Part shown: positions 37,701 to 52,700 of the stretch, piece by piece
How the letters are laid out: each line of letters opens with the position of its first letter
Position numbering within the stretch: the stretch's first letter is position 1
Assembly: GCF_029227915.1 (NCBI RefSeq)
Contig: NC_079879.1
Span: forward strand, 12,836,001 to 12,900,000
Reading direction: 5' to 3'
Length of the DNA stretch: 64,000 nt
DNA from: Hydractinia symbiolongicarpus
Taxonomy: Eukaryota; Cnidaria; Hydrozoa; Anthoathecata; Hydractiniidae
Notes under the pieces: model-generated
The model's database searches: none
What the model was told of the DNA's origin: nothing
What the model saw: the letters and a program-made list of their open reading frames with translations, nothing else
Translations under genes and position numbers: made by a program

Positions 37701-40700
37701 TACATTTTCGTCTACAAACGAGTACACAGGCCAAAGAAAAACTATAATTTCAGACAGAAAAGTGACAAAAATTGATTTCAAAACTTTAAGTTATGGAACT
37801 AACACGTCAGGTTTACTACTTAAACACATGGCAGTAAGACTATTGGAAAAAATAGCATTTACAATCATAAAATTGCACATACTCTTAAAGTCGATTTGCG
37901 TTAACATATAAATTATTCGAACAACTGTTGTTCAACAATCGCACAACAATTGCTGTTACGACGCTGATGGAAACACATGCTGTATAACAAAGCGAATCAA
38001 GTTTCGCAAAAATTAAAACAAACTTTAACATAACAAAGTTGGGAAAGTAAAGTAGTAATTTTTATTTAATTCAATCATTCCAAACCTTGATTTAACTTTT
38101 AAGGGTATTATTAATATAAATATTGACTTACTGTATTAGAAATGCCCGCAGCAACTGTAGAAAGGTTTTGTGAAACTACAGTCAAGTCAACGTCAGTTAT
38201 TTTTTCTTTTAACTATAAAAAATAAACATAAAATCAGATAGGAAGATTAAGATATAAAAATTTGACATAAATTTCTCTCTTTAACACACAAAACAACATT
38301 TTTTCTAATTTTTTGATCATTAAAATAGATATTGTGTACAGATAAACAGTAGCTTACTGTTGCAAGGAACTTTGTATAGTTTAAGTCATCGACACCAGAG
38401 TTAATAAATTGAGTTATACTGCTTTCAGCATCATTTGTTAAGATAGTTTTATCTGTCAAGTCGATGTTTATTTTCTTTATTTCATCATTAATATCTGGAA
38501 CATGCTAAAAAATAAAGCAACTTACAATTTATAATAGCATTCAACGAATTATGCATGTGAAATATTACAGTTCTTACAATAAGGCAGATCACTTTATATG
38601 CATTATATTTTCCACAAATCTATTTTAAATTTTTTTTATAATAACTTTAAAACACAAATAAAAGTCAACGAGTATATTTCCATACAATGCAATTTTTGAT
38701 TTTTTACTTTTTCTTTTACTCAAACTGATTTAAAATCTTAAAAAATGTGTTACATATTTTGCTTATACTTTGCTAAACTGGCAAACCTTTGCTTTTAATT
38801 AAGTTATACATAACTGTATATAACTGGTCCTATAAATCAATTTAGTTAATCATATGGCATAAATATGGAACATTAATAATACACAATATTTTCAGCTTTT
38901 CGGAGTTAATAGTTTTACCTCTTTTATGTCAAAATTTTTAGTGATATTGAAAAAACGGTCTCCATCCAATGCAGCAAAAAGAGGCATGTTATTACGGCAA
39001 TTTTTGAGTGTTTGTGAGACCTTTAAAACTTCATCACTATCAGTCGGTTTAAATTTGTACAAGTCATCGATTAACTCTCCATCTTCCATATCACGACACA
39101 CAATATATAGATGAATGCCCACCACGTACCATATAACACAAAACAGCATGAACAGGAAGGAGAATATAAACATCAATCCAACAGCCCTGAAATGGATTTC
39201 AAGATAAAGTAATGAATCACTATTTTAGCAAGGACACTTTACTAATTTGAATCAGGAACTACAAAAATCTTCAAATTATTTTAAACCGATTTGACAAAAT
39301 ACTCCTAACATATGAGATATCTGCAGACAATTTTTCTTGATTAAAAAAACTAAAATTAGATGTTTTTTGTTATACTTAGTTTACATCAAACAAAATAGGC
39401 TTTTCTGTCTTATAGAAAAATCATTCAGGGATGGTTGTCAGTTTTCGAGATAGAGAAAATTTGCCATTTGAGGACATCTGTTCCATCAAAGCACTCATTT
39501 AAAGCTTAAGTGGGAATTGAGGTAATTTTAAAATACTCATTAGATTTTAGCTTTTTGCATTCAGACATTAAAGTTATTGATAACTTTAATGTCTGAAAAC
39601 TTGCCTTTCATCTTGTCCTTAATTATGGATACAAAACGAATTTCTTTGTCTGATAATTCAGGTATTTATTTTTAAGATGCATTTCTGATGTGGTATTTGG
39701 CTGAAAAGTGTGTTATATTCCTTATTTTTTGTTAGTCATCCATTTTTTCTGCACAGTACTATTAATTTCAATCTTGTAGCTATCTCACTAACCATTGATG
39801 TCCCAGGTTGCAATTACATCATCACAGGTTTAAATTCCATTTCAAAACACTCTCAAAGGATTTTTCTTTGAAGGAAGTTTTACCGCAAGCTTACTTCTCA
39901 AATTACTAGCAAAATATGCTACTGGTATTTGTGAACAAAAAATTTTTACAAGCAGTGAGCTCAAGAAAATAATTAAACTTATAGAAAACTACAGAAACTA
40001 AAAAATTGCTTTTGCTTCTACTACTTCGTTTTCTATATCAATGAAAACTAGACATTAATGTGTTAACTTACTTTAGACAAAGATTTTAGGCCAAAATTTT
40101 GTTTTCCTAAATTAACTCATACTCACGACATTAAGCAGTTCCCTCCACATGTGGCTACCTTTGTTCTTTTTGATGGCCGTCGATCCTTCTTATATCCACA
40201 CGCTGCAAAAGTTAGTCCTAAGCCAATCAGAATGACTATCAGCGCCATTAAGCATGATAATCCAATATATGCATGCCACCTAAAGTCGTTATATTGTGTA
40301 ATTACTACCTATCACTAGACTGCAGAAAAATGGTACGGTGAAAATGGTTTCAGACAGACAGGCAGACAAAAACTATATCAAAAACGGTTAATTTACATAA
40401 TGATCCCAAGACTACCTTTCTAATGAGCAACAACATACACTAACCTGTTATTTTCATACTTATAATATTTTGAAGTTTTTGACGTGTATTCATCCTTATG
40501 TTTCAGGTGGTCTCTAGTCAAGTTAACAACTCCCTGTCAAAGAAAAAAAAATAAGTTAAAGGAATTATGCTCAATCTGAAAACAAAATAACATTTTTATT
40601 AAATTAACACTTAACTCAACTGAATTGGCAACATAAATTATAATAAATTAGTTACAATAACTTAATTTTATCATTTTCAAAGTCATTATTTTTAGAAAAA

Positions 40701-43700
40701 ATTCACGGTTTCATTTCTAAAAGCACTTACATCAGTTATATCTTTGATTACTTTATTAAGTTGTGTCTTAACTTCACCCTCTCCCTTATTAATTTTGGTT
40801 CTTGCATCTAAAAAAAAAATCAAATACAACCAAGAGGAGTCCTTGATAAACAAAGGTAATGTTCTTTTATGAATGGTGAAGCCTTAATGTATCAACTTCA
40901 TAGTTAATGATAGTCAACAATCCATGACTTAAGTAAATAAACACCAAAAAGTTAAAGCATTTGATAAGATGATAAGTAAATTTTTGCTGGGTTAGGTTTC
41001 TTATTCTTATTCATTCAAGATATTTTTTCTAATAAAATTGCTATAACAGAGCGTTTATAAAAAAACTCTCAGTGCATAATACTAATTTAAGCTAAGAAAA
41101 TCGTGCAAGCACTGCCAATAGAATATTAGCAGTGCTTGCAGAATTAAAGAGACATTGATTCACACTATTTCCCTTTTGTGGGACAAAAACCAGGGATTAA
41201 GAGAAGCGAACACTTTGGCACAATACACTTATTTAGGAGATTTGAGTTTTCTTTTAAATCTGCTTTTAAAATTTCTTACTTTTAGAAAACAGTATCTTAT
41301 TTCAGTTCTTACAACTAAGTTTTTTCTATTTATTTACATTATATTGTGTATATCACACATTTTATTCCGCATTTAAATTAGCACAGCATGCCACAAGAAA
41401 AAAATGAATTCAGAAAAAAACCCCACAAATTCATGTTTTTGATTTCCATTTTCTATATCATATTTAATGAATTTAAGTGTAAAGAAAGATTTAAACAATA
41501 CAATACATATCATAAGTTACTACTTCACAACTCTGCAATTTTCGAGGTCCTATAAATATATTTCCCAATTCTACAGAGGATTAGAATAAAATATTTTAAA
41601 GTTATTTTAAGCTGAATTCACACTTAAAACGCAGCTCTTTTCAGCACATCATGACATTTGCGTTTTTTTTGTGTAGATTAATTTTTAAAATACTATGTTT
41701 TGTTTTTGAATACAATAAAAAAAAACATGCAAAGTGAAGGAAATTTATTTAGTTGCTTTATGGGCAGTGAAAAAACATTTTGGGTTATTCGGTTGCCAAA
41801 ATAAAAATAATGGAATTTTGTCTGAGGGTGTAATTCTGAAGGAATAAAAATTTATTGAGCTAAATAACTAAGTGAAGTAAGAAGATTCCTATTGTTTTGG
41901 TGTGGGAAACAAAAATAATGTAAATTATAGCAACGATAACAGCCAGGAATTTCAACAAACATCTAAAGAAATTATAAGCAAAGTCTTGAATTAAAATTTA
42001 TAGCAGAATATAACTTTATGCAGGACACAAATATTCAAATTTAGTCAAACGACAGCTAATAATGATATTCAATATCAACCTTGTGCTTACAAATCTTTCT
42101 TAGTTATTATATAGTTATTATGGTTATTTAAGCTTAAATGATGCTGTGTTTCTCTTAAACATTTTTAAAAGCAGATCATACAAAGAATAAATATTAATAT
42201 TAAAAAAAAAAAGATAAAAAACCCACACAAAACCTAAATAAAGCCATACATTTTTCAGGAAATTATCAAAAAGTGAACATATAAAAACCTGAAAATTCAC
42301 AAAAAATTAAGAAAAAAACTCCTCTGAATGAATTTTATATTGCCATACTTTTTAACAATATTTAATAAATGCTGGACTTAAATTTTTATTTGGTGCAAAG
42401 CCCAGAGGTATAACGGGAAAACATAGCAAGAGGTATGAGGCCCATGCCAGCATGTTACAAAGCAAAACACTGTGGCAAGTTTGGATTCAGTCCAAACTTG
42501 CTGCAGAGGCATGCCTCAAACCAAAGTATTATGTAACTTTGCGGCCATGCTATATAATAACTCTAAAACACACCACAATACGTACAATAATTAAGAATAA
42601 TTGTAACCAGATATAACATGGGTCTTAACGACCCATGTTATATCTGGTGGCTAGCCACACTAAACTTCACAACTTTGATAATACTGTTTGAATGAATGTA
42701 TTTGAACTACATAGCTCGAGATACTAAAACTCGGAATAACACACTGGACATTCTATAGTCAAATGAAATGTTTTTCCACATGACAATTTCTTGTAGCCAA
42801 CACAATTTAGCCACTCACACAAGCGAGAAGTGTGTAATCCATAGACACACAAAAAATGAGGTAATCCATTTGCCATAAATTTACTAAAGCAAGGCCTGTT
42901 AACTCACCTTCACCTGACTATAAATTTCTGCAAGAACTTGTGACATCTTTTATCAATGACATAATGAAAAAATTGGGGAACAAATAAAGAAAAAGACTAT
43001 TCATTGTTGTAAGTTGAATTAACGGGAAGGTCCAACATGAAGTAAACAAACTAATTTGATACATACCGTTGCGAACACTGTTTGATTTGTCAACGACTGT
43101 TGTAGGAATGTCATTAATTGTCGCTTGTCCCTGTTAAACGAAATTATTATTTGCATTGTAATGAATACATTTGATACATTTGACTAGACAACTACAATTC
43201 ATTAATAAAGACTGAACTTAGGGTTCTTAGATCCCTTAAAGCAGTTCTAGGTATGTCAATCCATAATGGTTTACATTTTATGACTATTACCATTAATAAT
43301 CTTACCTATTTTCTATCATAAAGATGAAAGTTTAATAACTAGTATCTAACCTACAAATTAAAACGTGATATTTGGGCAAAATGGTACAGCCTATAATACC
43401 AGTTCTCTTGTAATGGGTAATTAACAAAAGAACTACCATAAATACTGGTTACTCACTACTAGCAAACAATTGATAAAATGCACATAAAAATGATGAATTA
43501 TATCAGTATTTTTCTATTCCAATACAATTAATAACACTCTTTTGTGTTATCTCAAGGTATCTTAGCTATTGGTAAAATAGTATTAAAGGCATTACGAGGA
43601 ACACACATCTAACCTTTCATAATATTTATGTATATGAACTTCTAGTGAAGGACATCAATTGAAGTTTCTGGGGCAAAACCCACATATCCACAGAAAAAGA

Positions 43701-46700
43701 CTAAGCAGGAGTAAAAGGACATTTACTGCAGGAAAATTTAAGTTTAGATCCAATATAAACTAGATCCAGAACGAAAGGTCATTGACATACCCTGTCCAAC
43801 TGCTAGCATGAAAAATGTGATCATATGAGTGATAAATTTTATATGACAAAAACAGATTTCCAGTAGGCCATGTTGTTATTTAAATAGATGTAGCATTTCT
43901 AGAATTCATATCTTTAAAAATACAGTAATTAAGCAAAAAAAAAAGGGGGAGGACCATGTAGCAAACATATTGATTGTAAAACAAAAAATACCTTTTAAGG
44001 ATACGGTAAACCCGAGACACATCCTCGGTATATTTAAAATATCTCCTCTGCTCGCTATATTAACCCTAACAATATATATATTCTGAAAGCCAAATAAAAT
44101 ATCTCCAGAGTGATGATAAAATATTTCCATAAAAAAAAATCCAAAAAGGAGATAAAAAATTATCTACATTCAGCCTTCCAGTTTATTTTGTTGAACACTC
44201 CCCTCAGTTTTTTCGGCTCAATTTGTACACATGTGTAGCACTGGAACTATATTCAGCAGAATTAAATAATTATTTATAAGGTTTTAGTTTTAAGAGAAAT
44301 CGTTGAAATTAAATATTTTTGGTGAAAGATAATAGTATTATAGCTATAAAATTGTGATAGTGTTTCAAGAAAAATATTGTTATTATAGTCTAAAAATAAC
44401 TCTTAAGTAATCATGTAAAAAAATTATAAGGGCTCTGCCACCTTGGACAATTTTTAAAATGCAAGCTGCTAACTTGAATCCTGACTATATAAGCTGGAAA
44501 AGCATTGTATAAAGCATAAGCAACCCTTTCTTTGAAAATTAAAAAAATAGAATCAAAAATAAACACAGCACTTACAATTTTTATGTTTCCAGTTAGGTCA
44601 AAGTCAATAGCTGTTTTAAGATTGTTGAGTTCAGCAGTGGTGTCTGGTAGGGTAGTGAAATCAATGTTAACGTTCAAGCTATCATGGATTGCTTGGATAG
44701 GATCACATTCAGTGGACATGCCAGCATTTACACAATCAGTCATAATTGTATTCAAATCATTTTTGATATTAGTCAAATTATTTTTCAGTGTATTTGTATG
44801 TCCTTCCAACTCATTTTTTAATCTGTCCACATCTTGCAACTGTTTATACATTGCATCCAGCTCTTAAAAAAAATAATAAAACAGATTTACATACCCAGCC
44901 CTAAAAAATTTTGATGTATCATTATTAAATGCTAAATATACAGTGCCAAAATTGAGCTCACACCTTGCTCGCTTTTATGAATAAAAGTTATAAAATAAAT
45001 AAAGTAGAGTAAGAATGTTAAGAAAAAAGCAGTGAAGGTAAAGTCAATTGTTGTCAGCATGAATTACATGCTGAATTACATTACTTGCATGCACAAAAAA
45101 TTGTTGTGCATGAAAAAATGCATGTCAATTTACGTAGCATAACATCTTAATTTATAAAGCCTTGTAGTTTCATTCTGCTATGGCAAAAAAAAACTGTTAA
45201 AGCTGTTCAGGCTCTTTTTTAAGTTTACGGGGCTCACAAATCTACTATGAAGTCCTAAAATTAACCTGTATTTTAATTATGTATAAAAAATTAAACTAAA
45301 ACTAGGTTATAAAATAATGTTCGTTGAGATCTTTAGAGAACTTCTTTTTTATCCTTTAGCTATATCCCTGATTTTAAAACAAAAGTAGTAAAGTTATTAT
45401 TGATAATATTAACCGACAAAAATATTATTTTATTATAGATTTTATATAATTATCAGAAGTCAAAAACCTTGAAATTCGATCAAAATTATTTAAAAAAAAA
45501 ATTAAAGGATTCTATTCAGGCCTTTTTATACCTGGGGTTCCCTTTAAAAACTAGTTGATAGGGACTGTAAAAAAAATTAGGCAAAAAAAAAAAGATCTGT
45601 CATTTAAATTTTGATGTCAGCAATGACCCATTGATGGTCATAAATTTCTTTCACGATTCTTTTGGCCTGTACTTGTATTATGTGGAGTTTGAAACACTGA
45701 ACAAAATAATGTGTAGGGTCATGGGGTTCCGACAATTCACTTGTTGCCTCTATTATGTAGAGCTTGAAATGTCTAACAAAATGGTGTGCTTTAGATTAGT
45801 GGTTGAAAAGATATGTGATTTAAAGGGTTTATTATGACTTCAGTAACCTATCTATACCGAAACGTGCGTGTTGACCCATCTTTAAAAAATTAGTGCTAAT
45901 TTGGTCCAAGGTTATCAATGCAGGAGATGATGTCAGTTATTTTCATACGTTTCCAAGTTATTTAGCCTTAAACTTCAAAGTGCATTGCAATAGTTCCACT
46001 GATCATAATATACTTTCCTTTGACGTCAATATTGTTTTAACATAAAAACTTGGTAAATTAAAGAACAATTTTATAGGTGTTGTTTTATAAACTTTATTAA
46101 ACGAAATTATAAAAAATTAAACATACTTTGGAAAAGTCAGAAACAGACACATGGAGGCTTAGGTAGTCCCTAGTTACCTGCAAAGGAGATGACATCAGTT
46201 ATTTCTACCCATTTCCAAGTTATTAAGCCTTAAACTTTAAAGTGCAAAGTAATGATAATTCAGAGTTACTGACGTCAAACTATATGTATAACGGCAAGAA
46301 ATAGCTAATATTTTTCAGTAAATAAATCAGACATAAAACATCCCCTTTGTAAAAGCCACAAACTGGCACATGAAAGTTTTGTATTACTATAAGAGATACT
46401 TTTTCTTTGCACAAAACTTTTATTAGATTATATGGGACAACTCTCAATAGAGGATAAGGATTGAAATATGAAAACCTTTAAGATTAGTTTAACCATATCT
46501 AAGTAAATATTTCTTTTAGAACATCAGATCTAGTCCAGGAGCTCTCAACATATATCAACATTTTTTATGTCACTCTTTTCTCAGAATTGTAACTACAATC
46601 CGTCTTCTGTATGACCATAGGAGTTTGAAACAGAAAGTCTGTAAGAATTTGAAAGTTACCTCCCGCAAAAAATAAAGTTAATTGCGTATGAAAGAGCTTG

Positions 46701-49700
46701 AAAGATTGTCTAGGAATTTGAATAAAAATTCTTGATTGGTTTTTTAGAATTTGGAATAAGAAGATTCACTAATTATGCATGATGTCATGAGTATGCTCTG
46801 CGATGGTGTTATATTTAACATTTTTGACAAGCCATATAGAGTTAAAAATGTTTACCATTCTGGTTGTTCACTTTGACGCATTTTACAAAAATTTCAATAT
46901 TTAGTTACCATAATTATGCTCAATGTAACTCATGACGTCATAATTTCACATAATTAGCACAGCTTTATAGACAAATAAAAAGATTTATAGAGAACTTTCA
47001 AAGATCTTTGATATGTGCTCAACTTGATTTTTCGCAGGAGGTAACCTTTAAGTGGTTCCTTTAACGTACAGAGACCAAAGAAGGTCAGATAAAAAAGCTT
47101 TATTTTTATGTCATAAGCCCCAAGCCTGAATATTACATCACAACCTTTGGAAAATTTGGGTCTCTGTACATATCTGACCAACAGAAAGTCTCCTAATGGT
47201 CTATTTTCATGTTGTGAGCCTTCATCATCATCATCATCATCATTCTCGGCTTAACGTCCGTTTTCCATGCTAGCATTGGTTGGACGGGGTATATTAATGA
47301 CCCTCTTCCAATCTGATCTAGACTGTGTTAGATCTAAACTCAACTTCCTCTGTATCAAGTCTGTCCTTATAACCTCCTGCCAAGTCTTTCTCGGTCTGCC
47401 TCTGGGCTTTTCCCCAGGAACTATCAAGTCTCTACACTTTCTTACCCAATTATCCTCCTCCATTCTTTCCAATTCCCTCAGCCAATTCAATCTTCTTATC
47501 TGGATAACATCTTTAATTCTACGAAGACTTAGCCTGCTTCTTAACTCATCTGAACTCTTTCTGTCTCTCAGACTGGCGTTACACATCCACCTAACCATTC
47601 TCATATCATTCCTTTCTAAACGGTCAAGATCTTCCTGCTTCACTGCCCATGTCTCACTACCGTACAACATAACACTTCTTACACAGGCCTCATACAACCT
47701 ACCTTTTGCCTCAATTGACAGGACTCTGCTAGTCAACAAAGGAAGTAACTCTCTGAACTTTTTCCAAGCAGAACCTATCCTGCAAGTAACACTTTTTCCA
47801 ACAACCCCTTCACTGCCCAACATATCACCTAAGTAACAGAAGTTCTCAACTATCCCTAACGAGCCACTGTTGTACATCATTAAATCTGGAAATACTTCAT
47901 TCTCTATAATCTCACCTTTGCAATGCTTGCATAAAAACTGAATGTCAGCTCTTAACCTTCCACTAATACTACTGCACTTCTTATGTACCCATGCTTGCAA
48001 AAATTGAGTTACTACCAACCCCTTTCCTGCAAACTCCACAAAGCCACTTTCCAACTACAAGGTCACACTTGGCTGCAATGCTACTAATCATGACTTTAGA
48101 CTTTGCTGTGTTTACCTTTAGCCCTTTCTTTTCTAGTCCTTTCTTCCACTTCTCAAACTTATCAACTAATTCTTCCATCGACTCTGCTATGAGAACCAAA
48201 TCATCTGCATACAATAACTCCCATGGACAACCTGTTCTGAACTCCATCGACAGCGCTTGTAAAACTAGAACAAACAACAAAGGAGTAAGTACAGAACCCT
48301 GATGTACACCAACATTTACACTAAATTCATCACAAGTGAATCGTTAATCCTGACACGACTTCTAGCATTGCTGTACATAGACTGTACCATCGTAACTAGC
48401 CACTCATCCACACCTAATTTTCTCATAGCCCACCAAATAACTTTACGTGGCACTCTATCAAAAGCTTTCTCTAAATCTACAAAGGCAAAATAGAGATTCC
48501 TTCTCTTACCTAAATACTTTTCCTGAAGCTGTCTGAGTAAAAATATTGCATCTGTAGAACCACGCCCTGGAACAAAATCAAATTGCATCTGTTCTATATC
48601 AATTCTTTCTCTAAGTAACTTATCAATCACTCTTTCAATAACTTTCATTACTTGATCAACCAACTTCAAACCTCTATAGTTACCCCTTTTTAATGCATCA
48701 CCCTTGCCCTTGAAACAATTCACTATTACACTCGACTGCCACTCACTCGGAATAGCACCATCCTTTATAATCTGGTTAGCAAGACTTGTAATAAGCTCAA
48801 CTCCAATATATCCAGATGCTTTCACCATCTCTGCAACAATATCTGATACTCCTGCAGCCTTGCCAATCTTAAATTTTTCTAATAGCCTCCACTACCCATT
48901 CTGTCTTGATCTGCATAGCTGGCCCTTCTACAACATCATCATCAGACAAATTATCCTCGTCCCAATCAAACTTAGTGTTAAGCAACCTCTGATAATGATT
49001 CTTCCAAGCTACCCTTTTCTCCTCCTCTGTGCTAGCCAAAACACCTTCATCATTATGTATACACTTCTCACCTACAACATCTTGATTAGTCTTCTTCATT
49101 TGCTTTGCTATCTTGAATACCTCATTGCACTGGTCTTCCCTTCTTAACAAATCTGCAAATCTGTTTCTCTCTGCTTTTGATTTTGCCTTATACACTGCTG
49201 TATGAGCACGACGCTTAGCTTCTAAGTAAATATTTTTACTACCACCTGACTTCCCCTCTTTCAAAAGTTTCCCCTTTTCCTTTATACACTGGTCAACCTC
49301 ATTATTCCACCACCAGGTCTGTCTATGTCTAGCTGGTCCTTTCGTCAACCCACAGGTATCATCAGAAGCTTCTAGAAGACAATTCTTTAAAGTAGTCCAA
49401 GTACTTTCAACATCACTATCACATTGACCATTGTGGGCTAACTGCTAAACTTTTGCACTAAATTGTCTTGCTATCAGCTTCCAGACTTTTTGATGGGGCC
49501 TGTACTTTCCCTTGGCTTCTTTAACACTCTTCAAGATAATATCACAAACCAGCAACCTATGCTGGGAAACACACTCTTCCCCCGATATAGCTTTCACGTC
49601 CTTCACCACTTTCTTGTCAGACTTTCTAACCAGGAAGTAATCCATCTGTGTCTTACAACCACCTGACTTATATGTTATCAGCCTACTCTGTCTCTTACTG

Positions 49701-52700
49701 AATGATGTGTTGCAAACCACCATGTCCGTTGCCATTCCAAACTCAAGCAATCTCTCCCCTTCCTTAGAGCTAAAATCACAGTCTTATCATAAGGGAATTC
49801 CAGGAAGAAAAGAACATGCAAGCTATACATCGCATACGTAAATCTATTATAGAGAAGTTGCACGTGCGTTTTATTTTTTTATTTTTTTTGGTTTATTTTA
49901 CTCTTAACAGTCCCGTAAGTGGTGTAAAAGTGCTAAAGATATTAACAAAACACCTTGGTTTGTTGTAGGAAGTAATTTATAATAAATACCATATAATTAA
50001 ATTTAAACAGCGAACGAAGAGATGCTGACTCGTGCCACGTTGCACTCACTGCGATGGTTTGCCATTTTGTTCGCAGTGCTGTTTACCCCCAACCTTGTCT
50101 CCAGGATTATATTTTCTCCATAGGTTATCTTTTATTCATAACGATGGTAAAACTGGGGATCGTTTTTTATTTATTAGGAGCATCTTCTTTTATACGGGTA
50201 AGAATTTTAAAATAAAATGTTTAACACACATTTAATTTGGCACACAGAGAAAAAACACAGCATTTAATTTACAAACATTTATTATTTATTAACGTATTTT
50301 TTAAATATAGTTCTTAATAGTTAAATGCTTTATGCATTGCTGTAAGCGGGAAATCAACATCTTATAATTTTTTTGTTATTTTTTCAGCTTTTTACGGGAG
50401 TAAAGAGCATATTTAGCACGTGCGATGAATCGCAAGCCTGGATAGTTGTTGCGCGTGTGACTGCATGCAACTTATGGAATTCCCTACATAGAACATAAAA
50501 ATGACAGAAAATTCAGGTTCCTTCAAAAATCTGATCCAAAGAAAATCTCCAAAGAAAATCTCTAAAAAAAGGGTGACTATTTTTTTTAATTTGGAAGGAA
50601 ATATCAATTAAAAAAATATTATATTTATTAAAGAAAGTATATACATAACACAAATACTTACTTTGGCTTTCAACTAGTGCTTTTGACAGAACCCCGCTGA
50701 CATTTGAACTAATCAGGTTTTTCAGTTGTACTCCAATATTAAGTTGTATCCCAGGATTAGAAATATCATCAATCGCTGGCCGGATAATGCACGGTATAAT
50801 AGTGTCACGTACATGTTGTGCAGCCTAAAAAGAAATGAGTTTTAAACAATTGTATATGCTTTACTCCATTCTTCTGTTTTACTTGCAACAACAAAAACAT
50901 ACAAATTACAACATTTAATACAAGGAGATATTCTTAGTAAAGTTTTGCCTGTATTGTTAAAAGACGGTGTTGGAAGCCGATATGAACAATAATTTGTTCC
51001 GATCTCAGAATGCACTATTTATCTTTCTATAAAAAGCCAAACATTGACTTCATTTTTAAAGGACACTAGTAAATTACCTGTAAACGATCTTATTTGTGAC
51101 ATTCCTTGTTAATGTTACTGTGTGAGGTTTCACCTCAATGAAAATAATCATCACTAATTTTAAATTCCAGATACTTAGAGAATTAAGAGGTTTTATCTTT
51201 AAACTTAAGTTTGGTAGCAAGTATTTTAATGTTCTTTGTTTCATCCTAACAGATTGCTGTTCCTCCACTTAAAATGTAGCCAAGCTATATTACCCAATAC
51301 AAATACAGCATTGGAAGACTATAGAATACTAAGCTGAGCATGTGTGGCTTAAAATTTTAAATTAAATCAGATTTTAGTTGTAGATTATAGATTTGGTAAA
51401 TCAAAAATTCTGCTATAATCGGTTTGAATTAGTTTGGAAACTAGCCTATTTTCGTCAAATAAAAAGAATAACTTATTAGACTTTTTGAAAACTGAACTAA
51501 TTTCTAATGGAAATAGCAGCACTCTTATTTACCATGTTTATTTACCATTATTTTTTTATTTATTTATTGAAAGCATTGGACTAGAACTTCTTTTGGACAA
51601 ATTTATTTTTAATAGGAGAGATCTATGGTGTGTATTAATTATAGCAAAAGGCAAAAAAATTGCTTTATGTCAATTTTTTTTAGTCAGATTAACTCACATC
51701 ACAAAATCTTTTCGAGAAACATGTAGCATTTTTGCTTAGCCTCGCTGCAATAACTAAAGTACTTAATAGAGGAAAACTTATAGTAGATTGCATAACAAAC
51801 ATTTTTTGTGCTATGAATTCCTTACTTCAATGGTTGAGTTGGCAACACTTCGAACATCATTTAATGCCTGTTCATATGTCAGACCCACATCTTCAACAGT
51901 GGAATGAATCCTGTTATTTGTTACAAACATAAACAGTACACCACATCTATAAAGAACAAAGATTATTTTACTGTAGCTAAAGAATGTATGACAAAACAGG
52001 GGGGGCATCACATGTACAGGAATGTGCAGTCAAACCTACCTTCCTGCTTACCCCTGAAAGGCATAAGAATCTCGTAAGTAGTATAAAAGGTATAACACCT
52101 GAAGTAGATTATTTAAAATTTTCTTTAACGACTTATGTAAAACGTGAATAAAAAACTGTTCTGTTGAGAACAATATGTCATATAAAATTGGATTGGATTT
52201 TTAAGTTTGATGCCAAAAAACTTAGAAACAGGCTGATGTAACTGACGTCATCTCCTGAAGCCAGGTCAATCTACAATGTTGTCATCAAAAAAGTATTTAA
52301 ATGTTAATATTTTGTCACCTGCTAGTCCAAAGTACATGTTCCTATAATGTTTTTATCAGTGTTTTAAGCCCGACACATTAGAGAAACAGGTAAACAAATT
52401 CCTTCAGTCATTAAATCTGCTAAAACATCCTATATTTTTTCAATTGTTCCTCTGTTTTAGTGGATATTTCCTTGGGTTTTATCGACTAGTTTTTAATAAC
52501 GTTGACAAATCTCAAATAAGTATCATAGAATTTATTATATGTAAAATCATGTCATTGTAACATGCATATAAAGTAAAGTGTATTGAAAACAATGTGACAT
52601 GGTAAAAAATAGAGCATTTGAAATGTAATGCTACAGCACAAAAAGCAAAATAGGACTATGTTTCACAACACTCTTCTTCAAACGTCAAAAAAATGTATAA

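Larger units (their letters stand above)
44863..50661. other. Prominin intron 5, the largest, hosting a LINE and repeats
   Basis: The 5.8-kb intron contains copies of the TGACGTCA-bearing repeat family (45600-46400), then a same-strand LINE (47222-49790), then plain AT-rich sequence to exon 5. No extra prominin exon is needed, because exon 5 (phase 1) joins exon 6 in frame. Confidence 0.7.

Noticed and set aside
42905-42950. Possible microexon on the minus strand (CTTGCAG acceptor, GTGAGT donor)
   Set aside because: The enclosed 20 or 10 nt would break the frame between prominin exons 7 and 8, which join perfectly without it.
44411-44576. Extension of prominin exon 6 past 44576
   Set aside because: A clean GTAAGT donor at 44575 and an in-frame join to exon 7 make the open extension intronic.
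47267-49147. Plus-strand open frames of 100-190 codons
   Set aside because: Shadows of the minus-strand LINE.
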